A stretch of 30,796 bases of DNA from CAZGVW01 sp964529265 (lineage in GTDB: Bacteria > Planctomycetota > Phycisphaerae > Phycisphaerales > UBA1924). Below are positions 1 to 9,331 of the stretch, in pieces. The stretch lies in assembly GCA_964529265.1 (NCBI GenBank), contig CAZGVW010000204.1, positions 1 to 30,796 on the forward strand. Reading direction: 5' to 3'. Each line of letters opens with the position of its first letter. Position 1 is the stretch's first letter. The position numbers and the translations under genes are program-made. Below the pieces are notes generated by a model. That model saw nothing but the letters and a program-made list of their open reading frames with translations, did not search any database and was not told the DNA's origin.

Positions 1-1
1 C

Positions 2-1366
2 GGCAAGATTTCGGGGCCGAGCGCGGCGGTGATCGGCGGTCAGGAGGGCCGGTGGCTGCACGTGCCGATGGCGGATGAGACGACGAACGCGTGCTCGAAG
101 TACTCGCTGACGATCGATTCGTACGGGACGGGCGGGTTGTATTTCCTGGTGGAGAGCGCGCCGCAAGTGATCTATCTCGCGCCGGCGGGTGCGATCGCGG
201 CGGCGGCGGCGCCGATTTTTGGATCAAGCGCAGCGCTCAACCAGATCTTTGCGGGCTCGATCAATGCGCTTCCGGATCGACGCGTGCATCCTGCCGAGCT
301 GAGTGTCACTGTGAACATCTCCAGGCGCGTGCCCGTCGCCGGCGGCGGGTTTACGGAAGTCGAAGCGCGTTCAGTGACATTCGTGCCGGGGCCGACGCTG
401 ACGGATCCAAACCGAGACCCGCCATACAACAACATCATCCTTCGCCCCGAGGACCCCGGCTTGGGTGCGCCATACAGCCAAGCCTTTGGGGCCATGGACT
501 TTGACGTTCCCTTCAACACCAGTTCCCCCAACCCACCCTTGGCGGCGTTCATCGCAAGCCATGTCGGGATGAACGGCTTCAGGCAGTTCGTGATCATCGA
601 CCCCGCCGACCTTCCCGGCCCGTGCAACGAGCGGGCCCGCGTCTGGTTCTTCGTCGAGTTGGCCGGCGGCGCCGAACCGGAGTTCATCACCAGCGTCATC
701 TTCAACACGTACCAGTTCCGCAACGATCGCCTCGTCTCCCTGAACGACCGCCTGGTCTACGAGCCCGACGATCGCTTCCCCGGCGGGCGGCGCCCGGTGA
801 TGGGCTTCACGACTCTCGTGCGCTACTTCAGCACGTCGGCGCAGCTCGTGGTGTTCACGTACGGACTCCAGCCGCTGGGCGTGCCGAAGGACAACACCGA
901 GAAACTCGCCTTCCTTCCGCCGGAGCGGCTGATCGACACGCAAAACGGCGCCCCGAACGGCCTGCTTCGCCTGCTCACGAACTCGGACAAGCTCGAGTTG
1001 CGCTATGACGACGTGAACGAACAGTACATCGTCCTCGCCGAGGAGGACAACCAGGTCCAGGCCGACGCGGTGCAGCCGGGGCAGGTCCTCATGATTCAAA
1101 GCATCGCCGAGACGGGCAAGGGCGCGGATGCGCCGGTGCGCGTCATCTCGCAACGGCAGGATCCGCGATACCCCGGCAAGATCGTGGGCGTCCTCGATCG
1201 CGGGCCGCGGTCGGAGGGCCGCTCGGCGCTCGGCGATCTCAACAGTTTCGCGCTCGTATCGGTCTTCGCCTTCAACCCCCTGGTCGAGAGCCTCACCAGC
1301 GATGAAACGGAGTGGCGCATCCGCCCCATCGATGCGCGCGTCTTCCAGATCGGGGTGACACGGTGA
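2..1366 (+). CDS. Secretion-operon protein of unknown function, 5'-truncated by window edge
   Basis: The reading frame is open from the first bases of the window. A GTG at 29 is the first possible start, but the frame continues upstream with a plausible sequence (GKISGPSAAV), so the gene most likely begins outside. About 454 residues are visible. I see no recognised domain, transmembrane segment or catalytic motif; the sequence looks like a soluble, beta-rich, Gly/Pro/Asp-rich protein. Its TGA overlaps the ATG of the next gene (TGATG at 1364-1368), which indicates translational coupling. The next two genes encode a prepilin-like and a GspK-like protein, so I infer a minor pseudopilin or accessory protein of the same secretion machine, with the prepilin leader missing because it lies upstream. 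Function is inference from context only. Confidence 0.7.
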   Translation, partial: GKISGPSAAVIGGQEGRWLHVPMADETTNACSKYSLTIDSYGTGGLYFLVESAPQVIYLAPAGAIAAAAAPIFGSSAALNQIFAGSINALPDRRVHPAELSVTVNISRRVPVAGGGFTEVEARSVTFVPGPTLTDPNRDPPYNNIILRPEDPGLGAPYSQAFGAMDFDVPFNTSSPNPPLAAFIASHVGMNGFRQFVIIDPADLPGPCNERARVWFFVELAGGAEPEFITSVIFNTYQFRNDRLVSLNDRLVYEPDDRFPGGRRPVMGFTTLVRYFSTSAQLVVFTYGLQPLGVPKDNTEKLAFLPPERLIDTQNGAPNGLLRLLTNSDKLELRYDDVNEQYIVLAEEDNQVQADAVQPGQVLMIQSIAETGKGADAPVRVISQRQDPRYPGKIVGVLDRGPRSEGRSALGDLNSFALVSVFAFNPLVESLTSDETEWRIRPIDARVFQIGVTR

Positions 1367-3435
1367 TGCGCTTCCCGCGACGATCCAACCTGCGGCGCCC
1401 CCGCGGCCCGGCCCGCGCCCGCCTCGCGCCATCCTTCACGCTCACTGAACTGCTGGTGGCGGTGGGCATCGTCGCGGTGCTCTCGATCGCCATCGGCGAG
1501 ATCTTCCGCACCGTCAGCAAGATCGTGTCGTCGGGTTCGGCGATCGCGGAGATCGATCAGATGGCCCGCGCCATCGAGAAGCAGCTGCGCGACGATTTCG
1601 AGGGCTTCAACGCCATGCGGCCGGAGGAGACGTATCTCGTCATCCGCTGCCGCGAAATCGGCGACACCAGCCGCAACGCGAACCTGAGCCCGGGCGAAAC
1701 CGCGATCTACCTCACGCAGGATGATCGCGACGCCGACCTGCGCGAGGGCATTCTGCCTTATCAGGAGAGCAGCCTCGCCGTCACGCGGCGGCTCGACGAA
1801 ATGGTGTTCCTCGCCCGCTCAGCCGAGGCGGAGGGGTTCCAGTCCAACCAGTTCGATCGCCGGAAGCCGGGCGGCGATCCCGACGCCGAACTCGTGCGCA
1901 AGGTCTCGACGCCCGTGGCCCGCATCTACTGGGGCCATGCGCTCAAGCCGCGGCTGGACCCCGACTACGACCCGGAGACCGATGCCGCCCCGCGGCGGTT
2001 CTACTGGCCCGACGCCAGCGCCCCCTCCACCGATCGCACCGCCTGGGGCGCCTTCTTCGGCCTGCCGGGGCGCAACGAGTTCGCGTCCGAGTGGATCCTG
2101 GCGCGACATCCGCTGCTGCTCTTCGGGGGCGCCGCGGCGGGCTACAGCGAGGATGCGGGCCGCTCCATCGCGCCGATCGGCAACGGACGCGAGTTCGCGC
2201 CCTACATCCGCGACCTCGAGAACATCCTGTGCTTCGACTCCAACCCCAACCTGATGGACCTGTGGGCCAGCCGCCGCGAGATGATGAACGACGACGACAT
2301 CGTCGACGATCTCTTCATCGCCGTGGCGCCGGAGGAGCGCCTGCTGTGCTGGGGCCGCGTTGATATCTGCGCGCAGGACGCCGAGGACGTGCGCCGCTGG
2401 CTGGAGGGCGAGCCTCCGGGCTGGCAGCCCGGCATGATCCCCACGGCCCGGCCCTTCGCCACCGGGGCGTACATCGATCCGGAATACGATTCCACGCTCG
2501 GCAGCAATGGGCCGGGCGGCGTGAACGGACCGCTGTGGGTGCGTGCGGCGCTGGGGCCGAACCCTCCCTACGGCGCGGCGACCCCCAACGGCTTCAACCC
2601 GATGGAGCCGGTGGATGTCCAGCGCTACAACCTCGGCCGCCTCCGCAGCGCGCTGGCGGGCACGCTGGTGCGGCCGCTGGCGGACACGCTCCCGCCGCTG
2701 ATCGATCGCAATCCCACCGGGCCGGGCGCCCATCTCCGGCAGCCGGAAGATGCGCTCATGGACGTCCACGCCGCGATGGCTGCGCATTGCAGCAGTTTCG
2801 AGATCGCGTGGAGCGACGGCTCGACGGCGAATCGCGATATCGATGTCAATGGCGACGGGATTTTCGAGTTCCGCGCCGGCGACCTGATCTTCTGCGACAT
2901 CCGCCCGACGGTGGAATCCGCCACCGGCGCGGCGGAGTGGCGGGCCAGTTTCGATTTCCTCTCGGGCCTCCTGCCGACCGGGCGCATCCGCCGCGGCGAT
3001 ATCAACACGGCGCAGTACAACCTCCGCTTCAGCGAAGACGATACGCCCGCAAACATCTGGGACCTCTGGGCCCGTCTGCCCGACCACTACCCGGAAGTCA
3101 CGCAGCTGCGTCGCTCGCCCGGGCGCGATGGACTGGCCATCTTCGAAGCCAACGTCAACCCTTCGGGCGACGCCAACAACCCGGGCGACGCCTTCTTCGA
3201 CGCCGGCAAGTACCACCCGTGGCTCACCGGCGGCGATCCGGCCCCGCTGAACACCGCGCAGGAATACCTCGCGATCTGGGGCTTCCGCATTCCGGATTCG
3301 AACGGCGAGTACTCGCTTCCCTGGCCGAAGGATCTGTTCATCCGCGTGCGCGTCACGCTGCACGATGCGCAGCGCCGCATTCCCGGCGGCAAGACATACG
3401 AGTTCATCTTCCGGGCCAATCCCGAGGGCCTGTGA
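1366..3435 (+). CDS. Large prepilin-type (GspJ-like) pseudopilin
   Basis: This 689-residue protein starts at the ATG that overlaps the previous stop. A basic leader of about 22 residues is followed by SFTLTELLVAVGIVAVLS (residues 23-40), the prepilin peptidase cleavage/methylation motif with Phe at +1 and Glu at +5, then a hydrophobic helix. The usual Gly at -1 is replaced by Ser23, which is less common. The remainder is a long globular region, far beyond the roughly 200 residues of typical GspJ proteins, with a possible calcium-binding loop (DVNGDG) near residues 488-495. Position directly before a GspK-like gene fits the minor pseudopilin GspJ, which sits at the tip of the type II secretion pseudopilus. 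The prepilin class is clear; the GspJ assignment rests on gene order. Confidence 0.75.
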   Translation: MRFPRRSNLRRPRGPARARLAPSFTLTELLVAVGIVAVLSIAIGEIFRTVSKIVSSGSAIAEIDQMARAIEKQLRDDFEGFNAMRPEETYLVIRCREIGDTSRNANLSPGETAIYLTQDDRDADLREGILPYQESSLAVTRRLDEMVFLARSAEAEGFQSNQFDRRKPGGDPDAELVRKVSTPVARIYWGHALKPRLDPDYDPETDAAPRRFYWPDASAPSTDRTAWGAFFGLPGRNEFASEWILARHPLLLFGGAAAGYSEDAGRSIAPIGNGREFAPYIRDLENILCFDSNPNLMDLWASRREMMNDDDIVDDLFIAVAPEERLLCWGRVDICAQDAEDVRRWLEGEPPGWQPGMIPTARPFATGAYIDPEYDSTLGSNGPGGVNGPLWVRAALGPNPPYGAATPNGFNPMEPVDVQRYNLGRLRSALAGTLVRPLADTLPPLIDRNPTGPGAHLRQPEDALMDVHAAMAAHCSSFEIAWSDGSTANRDIDVNGDGIFEFRAGDLIFCDIRPTVESATGAAEWRASFDFLSGLLPTGRIRRGDINTAQYNLRFSEDDTPANIWDLWARLPDHYPEVTQLRRSPGRDGLAIFEANVNPSGDANNPGDAFFDAGKYHPWLTGGDPAPLNTAQEYLAIWGFRIPDSNGEYSLPWPKDLFIRVRVTLHDAQRRIPGGKTYEFIFRANPEGL

Positions 3436-3444
3436 CGCCCGACA

Positions 3445-3483
3445 CGCCCCTTCCGGGGGCGAGAATCTTCCCGGCTTCGCCGG
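3445..3483 (+). promoter_or_regulatory. Two small hairpins between the gspJ-like and gspK-like genes
   Basis: The 63-base spacer holds CGCCCC/GGGGCG (3445-3450 with 3456-3461) and CCGGC-TTC-GCCGG (3471-3483). The second ends just before the GAGGAG ribosome binding site (about 3484-3489) of the next gene. Neither is followed by a T-run, so these are more likely mRNA processing or translation-tuning structures than terminators. Function is inference. Confidence 0.35.
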
Positions 3484-3498
3484 CGAGGAGCGACCGAC

Positions 3499-6400
3499 AT
3501 GAGTTCTCTGCACCGAACACTCCGTGAAGCGATGGCGCTGGGCCGCGCCATGTTCCGCCGCCGGCATCCGGGCGGCCGCTCCCGCCGCGGAAGCGTCATC
3601 ATCCTCGCCATGGCGGCGCTGGCCGTCATCGCCGTCGCGGGTGTGGCCTATGTCACCATCGTGCAGCTGGATCGCTCCAGCACCACGGCCTATTCGCGCA
3701 CCGTCAATTATCAGCAGCAGGTCAAGGCGGTCGTTTCGCACATGCAGGCGCAGCTCGCGGCCGACCTCTTCGGCAACAAGATCGTGACCACCGCCACGCC
3801 GCGGCGGGCCGATCCGAACAATCCGTTCAGCCCCTCGCTCATCCCCCGCATGTTCGAGGACTACGAGTTCTGGGATGCGCCCCGCGTGGCGTTCGTTGAC
3901 GAAGGCGGCGCCGAGACGTTCGACGTTTCGGACCCGGAAGTCCAGCCGCCGAATCCCAGCCCGGGCGCGCGCCTGGACGTGAATGGCGCAAACGGCCGCG
4001 GCGTGGCCCTGCCGGACGATGCCTGGCTCGCCTCCATCGAGCCCGCCCCCGCGGGCGATTCGGCGATGCCTCCCAACCCCGGATCGGGCGCCGTGTGGCA
4101 GACGTGGCCGCAGATCACCAACCTCGACGCGGCGTACCGCCTCGTGGACCTCAACAACAATCCCGCCAACCCGGATTACCGCTGGGTGCGCGGCCGCGGG
4201 CGGTTCGTCGATCTGGCGCAATGGTTCTTCGATCCGGACAACGGCCGCGGCAACCCCGCGGCGGACCTCGAGCCCAACACGCTCGATGACGATCGCGTCG
4301 GCTCCATCCCCAACGATGCGCGCGCCGGCATCAACCAGCGTGTGTTCATTGAATCCATCAGCGAGCCGGCGTCGCCGGACTCGCAGCGCTACGAGCCCGC
4401 GGATCTGCGCTTCTGGGCCGATGCGGACGGCGACGGCTTCCCCGATGCGCGCTGGCAGCGGCTGGAGGCGCTGGGCGACCTCTTCGGCCTGCGCTGGGTG
4501 GTCGCGGCGCGCATCGTCGATAACTCCGCGATGGCGAACGTGAACGCGCACATCGGCCTGGGCGGGTGGATCCCCGGCGCATCGCCCGATGAGCAGAAGG
4601 TGGGCGACGGGCTCACGCCCGCGGATGTGGATCTCTTCCGCCTGTTCGAGATGTTCGGCGGCGAGGTGAGCGAGCGCCGTCACACGGACGCCGATCGCGC
4701 CGTCCGCGCCGATCTGCTCCTCAGTTTCGCGGAGCACGTCGATCGCGGCATCGCCGCCCGCGCGATCATCGACCAGGTGACGGACCCGGACCTCCCCGCT
4801 TCCGAGCGCCTGCGAGATCTGCTGTTCCACCACACGCCGATGGCGCCGATCATTGACGGCTACAACGCGCAGGGGTTCACCCGGGCGCAGCGCGAGGCGA
4901 TCTGGCGCTATTTCGGCGCTTCGCCGCGGCGGCCGGTCGTGGGCCGCGGCGTGGGCTACGCGCTGAACGATGAAATCGATCTCCGCGCCTACAACGGCTT
5001 CAACTACGAGAGCATGCTCTCGCGGCTGGAGCAGATGATCGACGGTCCGGAGAGCCTCGGCCGGCTGCCCGGCCTCATCGAGCCGCAGTTGAACCGGCCG
5101 ATCTACGGTCTGCTGCGATCCGCCTCGCGCGACGCCGCGGCGCCCTACCGCGACCCGAGCCAGTTCGATATTGCCTCCACCCGCCAGCGGGCCGAGCGCA
5201 TCCGCCGCGACGTGCGCCGCATGCTCACGACCGTGAACGGCCCCGGCGACTTCAGCCCGATCTCGCCGCTCTCCGATGCGCGCGACCCCAACAACACGCA
5301 GCGCAGCCTCTTCGACAACGCGTCGCTCAACCGCAAGGTGGATGTCAACCGCCTCGGCCGCTCCGCGTCGCCCTCGGACAAGTCGCGCCTGGTGCGCGAA
5401 TCGTTCGAGGCCTTCACGTGGGCCCTGGCGCCCTTCGCGACGAATGCGCCGATGATGCGCGGGATCAGGCCGAGCGACCTGGCGTCGATCGCCGCGAGCA
5501 GCGCGAATCTCGATTACCACTATGGCGGCGGCGATCGCTTCCCGGAATCACCCGCCTCCATCGTGCAGAACGCCGCAGCGCCGTACGGCGGCGCGGGCGC
5601 GACGATCGGGCCCTCCTATGCGCTCCTTCGATCGGCTTCACTCGCGGTGAACCTGGCCGACGCCGTGGACGGCGGGCCGGAAGCGACCATCGTGGATGAG
5701 CCGACGATCGCGCGTCTGTTCCCGAGCGTGACGCAGACGGATGATCCGAACTCGTATCAGGTTGAGCTCGGCGTGCGCTTCTCGCACGGCGATGTGGGGG
5801 ATGTCGATGGCAATCCCACGACCCCGCCCGATCCGCCTTTGATCATGTCCCCGGAGTACGTCGGTGCGGACCAGACGGGTGTCACGCTCGTGGGGCTGGA
5901 GCGCCAGCCGTTCCTGCGGATGGCCGCCTCGCTGGCAGCGTACCGCGACATGGCGGTGCGGAAGACCAGCTGGGATGAAGACGGCGTCGTGGGGGTCGAT
6001 CCCGAAGTCGATGACGCGATCAATGGCTATGACAGCACAGACGAGGCATTGCTCGGCGTGATTGCCGTGGAGGTGGGCAATCCGTGGCCGACGTCGATCT
6101 CGCTCACCGACTTCATCGTGCGGATCGGCGTGGCGGGTGACGCCGCGTATCAGGAGTTCGCCTTCCCGGACGGCGCGGTGATCAGCGCCGGCGACTACGC
6201 CGTGTACCACTTCGCCATGGCCAAGGATGACGCCAACGTCGTGCCTGTCGGCGAGGGCATGTCGGAGTCGAGCGCGGAGGCGGAGTCGCTTTTCATCCAG
6301 TGGGCGGATGGTCTGGCCGAGCCTGGCTCGCTGCACGAGGAGCCGCTCGTTCCCGTGATGGGTGGCTTCGTCGGCGCCGACGACCCGATGGCGCCGCGCC

Positions 6401-8010
6401 ACGCCATCTTCTTCTACGATCTGCTTGATGAGGCCGCAGCCGAGCCCGCGGTCGTCACGCTCTTCCGCCGGATCGGCCCCGACCGCTACATCGTCGATCG
6501 CATGCGGCACAAGACCACGGGCGGCGGTGTGAACACGATGACCACCTTCCCCGCGGGCCTCACGTCGTCCTACTCGCTCGCCGCCGCCGGTCAGTATGCA
6601 ACCGGCTACGTGGCCGTGAGCGGGTCGGTGACGCGAGCGACCACCCGCGGCGTCAGCGGCTTCCCCGCGTACGTGCTTGAAGTCGATCCCGAGATCGCGG
6701 GCCCCGGAAGCCTGACGTCCCAGGTCAACACGTTCAAGTCATTCGAGACACCGATCGTGCTCCCCAATGCGTGGACACTGCCGGACCCCGCGCTGCCGAT
6801 GGATCCCAAGACGAGCATCACGACGGCGCTCACGAACATCGCGGACGTCATCAACGCCGAGATCCCGCTTTCGGTCGTAGAGAAGGTGGACGCCAACACG
6901 ACGTTCAACAGCCTCTTCGCCGGCGGCTCGCCATCGTTCCAGATGTTCGTGCCGGACAGCGATCTCGCTTACGCCAGCGAGCTTCACATGATCAGCGCAT
7001 TCACTCACATGTGCCGCGAGCACATGCTCGACGAGCCGCTGGCGTGGACGACTGTCGGTGAGCAACTGGGCCGACGCGAGAACCTCTACTACGACGGCAT
7101 GTTCGGCGGAATGCCCAATCCCTACATCGGCGTCCTCGATCCCTCCCGCTACGTCCCCGGCGGCGATCTCGAGGCCCCGAACCCGCTTCCCGATGCGCTC
7201 GCCGTCCCTCTCGCCGTCCGCGTCTTCGATTGCTTCGAGACGCTGCGCCCGCCGGAGCGCCTGGTGAACGGGCGGGTGAACATCAACACCGCGCCGCGCG
7301 AAGTGCTCGACATCCTCCCGATGATGACGCCGCGGGCGCCCTTCAGCAGCGCCGTCACGACCGCGCCGCTGCTCTCGACCTCGCCCAACTTCAGGACGCA
7401 GCGTGTCCTCCGCCATCGTTATGACCCCATGGCCAGCGGCCAGCTGACCGCCATCCCCGGTTTCCGGCAGAGCGAACTCGTTCCCAATCCCGCCCCCTCG
7501 CTCCCGCCGCCCTTCGTCTCGATCGGCGAACTGCCCGTGCTCGCCGAGTGGGACCCGGCCACCGGCGGGCCCACCGGCTCCAACTCCACGCTGTTCCTCG
7601 AAGTGGGCTCGGGAGGCGTGAACGACTACGACGTTCCCTCGCTCGGCCCCATCGATATGCGCGCCAGCGCCGATATCTCCTTCGACCCCATCGACGACCC
7701 GGAAGAGCGCCTCACCATCTTCCGCGCCATGAGCAACATCGTCTCCACGCGCTCCGATGTCTTCACCGCGTGGTTCGTCATCCGCGGCTACGACCCGGAG
7801 CGCATCGAGACCACACGCCTCAACCAGTTCGGCGGCAACGAGGAAGTGGCCTTCAACTCCATCCGCCCCACCTTCGAGCAGCGCTGGCTCGTCGTCTTCG
7901 ATCGCTCCAACGTCTCCCGGCCCGCCGATCGCCCACACGTCCTCCTGCTCGTCCAGTTGCCGACGGATGAGCCCCTCTACACCGACCCCGAAACCGTCGT
8001 CGAGCCCTGA
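3499..8010 (+). CDS. Giant GspK/PilX-like minor pseudopilin
   Basis: This is a 1503-residue protein with a GAGGAG ribosome binding site just upstream of the chosen ATG. The N-terminus is basic (residues 1-31), followed by a hydrophobic helix GSVIILAMAALAVIAVAGVA (31-50), the pattern of GspK/PilX proteins, in which the +5 Glu is absent. Near residues 1258-1270 is GRVNINTAPREVL, the GspK-type helix-hairpin segment. Acidic loops such as DADGDGFPD (about residues 311-319) look like calcium-binding sites. Typical GspK is about 300-350 residues, so this protein is roughly four times as long, with the extra mass lying between the N-terminal helix and the NINTA segment. Known GspK caps the type II pseudopilus; here a similar tip role is inferred. 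A terminator follows. Confidence 0.78.
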   Translation: MSSLHRTLREAMALGRAMFRRRHPGGRSRRGSVIILAMAALAVIAVAGVAYVTIVQLDRSSTTAYSRTVNYQQQVKAVVSHMQAQLAADLFGNKIVTTATPRRADPNNPFSPSLIPRMFEDYEFWDAPRVAFVDEGGAETFDVSDPEVQPPNPSPGARLDVNGANGRGVALPDDAWLASIEPAPAGDSAMPPNPGSGAVWQTWPQITNLDAAYRLVDLNNNPANPDYRWVRGRGRFVDLAQWFFDPDNGRGNPAADLEPNTLDDDRVGSIPNDARAGINQRVFIESISEPASPDSQRYEPADLRFWADADGDGFPDARWQRLEALGDLFGLRWVVAARIVDNSAMANVNAHIGLGGWIPGASPDEQKVGDGLTPADVDLFRLFEMFGGEVSERRHTDADRAVRADLLLSFAEHVDRGIAARAIIDQVTDPDLPASERLRDLLFHHTPMAPIIDGYNAQGFTRAQREAIWRYFGASPRRPVVGRGVGYALNDEIDLRAYNGFNYESMLSRLEQMIDGPESLGRLPGLIEPQLNRPIYGLLRSASRDAAAPYRDPSQFDIASTRQRAERIRRDVRRMLTTVNGPGDFSPISPLSDARDPNNTQRSLFDNASLNRKVDVNRLGRSASPSDKSRLVRESFEAFTWALAPFATNAPMMRGIRPSDLASIAASSANLDYHYGGGDRFPESPASIVQNAAAPYGGAGATIGPSYALLRSASLAVNLADAVDGGPEATIVDEPTIARLFPSVTQTDDPNSYQVELGVRFSHGDVGDVDGNPTTPPDPPLIMSPEYVGADQTGVTLVGLERQPFLRMAASLAAYRDMAVRKTSWDEDGVVGVDPEVDDAINGYDSTDEALLGVIAVEVGNPWPTSISLTDFIVRIGVAGDAAYQEFAFPDGAVISAGDYAVYHFAMAKDDANVVPVGEGMSESSAEAESLFIQWADGLAEPGSLHEEPLVPVMGGFVGADDPMAPRHAIFFYDLLDEAAAEPAVVTLFRRIGPDRYIVDRMRHKTTGGGVNTMTTFPAGLTSSYSLAAAGQYATGYVAVSGSVTRATTRGVSGFPAYVLEVDPEIAGPGSLTSQVNTFKSFETPIVLPNAWTLPDPALPMDPKTSITTALTNIADVINAEIPLSVVEKVDANTTFNSLFAGGSPSFQMFVPDSDLAYASELHMISAFTHMCREHMLDEPLAWTTVGEQLGRRENLYYDGMFGGMPNPYIGVLDPSRYVPGGDLEAPNPLPDALAVPLAVRVFDCFETLRPPERLVNGRVNINTAPREVLDILPMMTPRAPFSSAVTTAPLLSTSPNFRTQRVLRHRYDPMASGQLTAIPGFRQSELVPNPAPSLPPPFVSIGELPVLAEWDPATGGPTGSNSTLFLEVGSGGVNDYDVPSLGPIDMRASADISFDPIDDPEERLTIFRAMSNIVSTRSDVFTAWFVIRGYDPERIETTRLNQFGGNEEVAFNSIRPTFEQRWLVVFDRSNVSRPADRPHVLLLVQLPTDEPLYTDPETVVEP

Positions 8011-8044
8011 CCCCCCGGGACCGGAACCCCCGGAACCGGGCACC
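8011..8044 (+). repeat. Degenerate 9-bp minisatellite (CCGGAACCC type)
   Basis: The bases right after the gspK-like stop read as imperfect 9-base units of the type CCGGAACCC. The same unit family recurs inside two genes at 26522-26555 and, on the opposite strand, 29764-29803. Confidence 0.55.
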
Positions 8045-8092
8045 CCGAAAGCGCCGCCGCCCTTGCGACAGCGGCCCGAGGCGAAACATCCA

Positions 8093-8136
8093 AAGCCGCG
8101 TCCGTCACGCCCATCCGCGGACGGCGCGGCTTTTTT
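8093..8136 (+). terminator. Rho-independent terminator after the pseudopilin operon
   Basis: AAGCCGCGTCCG (8093-8104) pairs with CGGACGGCGCGGCTT (8117-8131), with a small bulge in the 3' arm, and is followed by TTTTTT (8131-8136). It lies 82 bases after the gspK-like stop and before ctaB, so it separates the two transcription units. Confidence 0.8.
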
Positions 8137-8145
8137 CGGAAGGCC

Positions 8146-8173
8146 ATGGGCCATAGGGAATGGGCAATGGGGC
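8146..8173 (+). repeat. Heptanucleotide tandem repeat (4 x ATGGGSM)
   Basis: Four consecutive imperfect 7-mers: ATGGGCC, ATAGGGA, ATGGGCA, ATGGGGC. They lie between the terminator and ctaB and resemble the short tandemly repeated repetitive (STRR) sequences known from cyanobacteria. No role can be read from the sequence. Confidence 0.6.
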
Positions 8174-8292
8174 CATGCCGGCAGGGCCGGCCCAGCTGTG
8201 CCCGCATCCCCCGCGGCAACGCCCCGATCCGCCTCCCGCGCCCCCTCGCCCTCCCCTATCATGCCGACCCTGCACCCTCCACTCCCCCTCCC

Positions 8293-9282
8293 ATGAGCCG
8301 CATCGAGCGCATTCCGGCCGCCGCGTCCGCCGTCGCCCACCACGGAACAACCGCGCGCCACGCCTCGCGCGCCCTCGCCGACGACCTGATCGAACTCACC
8401 AAGCCCCGCATCACGAAGATGGTGCTCGTCTCGACGGGCGTCGGCTTCGCCCTCGCCGCGATGGGCCGGTCGTGGTGGGATTGGGAGATGGCGGCCCTCG
8501 CCTCCGCCTGCCTCATCGGCACGGCCCTCTCCGCCTCCGGCGCCAACGCCCTCAATCAGTGGATGGAGCGCGTGAGCGACGGCCGCATGAATCGCACGCG
8601 CACGCGCCCCCTGCCGGCCGGGCGCATTTCCTCCGGTCACGGCCTCGCGTTCGGCCTCGCGGCGTGCCTGCTCGGCGTCGGCATCCTCTGGGCGGGCGTC
8701 AACCCCGCCGCGGCGACGATCTCCCTCGCCACCATCGCCTCCTACCTGCTGCTCTATACGCCGCTCAAGCCCGTGACGCCGCTCGCGACGCTCGTCGGCG
8801 CCGTCCCCGGCGCCCTGCCGCCGCTCATCGGCTGGACCGCGGCTCAGCGCAGCAACCCGGAGGCGTGGGCCTCGCTCTCCGACCCCGCGGGCTGGTCGCT
8901 CTTTTTCATCATGCTCGTGTGGCAGGTGCCGCACTTCCTGGCGATCGCGTGGCGGCACCGGGCCGACTATGCCGCGGGCGGGCACCGTGTGCTGCCGGTG
9001 GTCGATCCCTCGGGCGAGCGCACCAGCGCCGCGACGCTGATCTGGGCCGTCACGCTCATCCCCGTCTCGCTGGCGCCCGCCCACCTGATGGGGGATCGGC
9101 TGGGGTGGGGGTACACCATCGTGGCGCTCGCCGCGGGCATGTTTTTCGCGCTTTCCTGCCTGCAATTCGCCCTGACGCGCACCGATGCGCACGCGCGGCG
9201 GGCGTTCATCGTCTCCATCATCTACCTGCCCGTGGTCCTGGTGGCGATGGTGGTGGACGCGGCGATTCACTCACTGGTCTGA
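8293..9282 (+). CDS. ctaB: Heme O synthase (protoheme IX farnesyltransferase)
   Basis: This 329-residue integral membrane protein transfers a farnesyl group to heme B to make heme O, the step before heme A for cytochrome oxidases. The UbiA-family pattern is clear: LTKPR at residues 35-39, the polar prenyl-diphosphate/Mg region from N88 through the RTRTRPLPAGR segment (101-111), and the second motif YTPLKPVTPLATLVGAVPG (155-173) followed by PPLIGW. Seven to nine hydrophobic helices are visible, and the length is normal. I chose ATG 8293 because homology starts after it; the frame is open further upstream but that part is low complexity. No Shine-Dalgarno is seen; a TATCAT box lies at 8257-8262. 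The next gene encodes an SCO protein, so the pair serves cytochrome oxidase assembly. No oxidase subunit is in the window. Confidence 0.93.
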   Translation: MSRIERIPAAASAVAHHGTTARHASRALADDLIELTKPRITKMVLVSTGVGFALAAMGRSWWDWEMAALASACLIGTALSASGANALNQWMERVSDGRMNRTRTRPLPAGRISSGHGLAFGLAACLLGVGILWAGVNPAAATISLATIASYLLLYTPLKPVTPLATLVGAVPGALPPLIGWTAAQRSNPEAWASLSDPAGWSLFFIMLVWQVPHFLAIAWRHRADYAAGGHRVLPVVDPSGERTSAATLIWAVTLIPVSLAPAHLMGDRLGWGYTIVALAAGMFFALSCLQFALTRTDAHARRAFIVSIIYLPVVLVAMVVDAAIHSLV

Positions 9283-9331
9283 TGCGCATTGACGTCCTGC
9301 TTCCCTCACAACGGAAGTGGAGGCACGCACC

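Noticed and set aside
1819..5520. A 1233-codon open frame on the minus strand across the gspJ-like and gspK-like genes
   Set aside because: It is antisense to two genes with clear family motifs, its product is Arg/His/Glu/Ala-rich as expected from the opposite strand of GC-rich codons, and it crosses a gene boundary without any domain.
6739..9270. An 843-codon minus-strand open frame spanning the gspK-like gene, the terminator and ctaB
   Set aside because: It runs through a strong + strand terminator and ctaB; composition is low complexity and no motif is seen.
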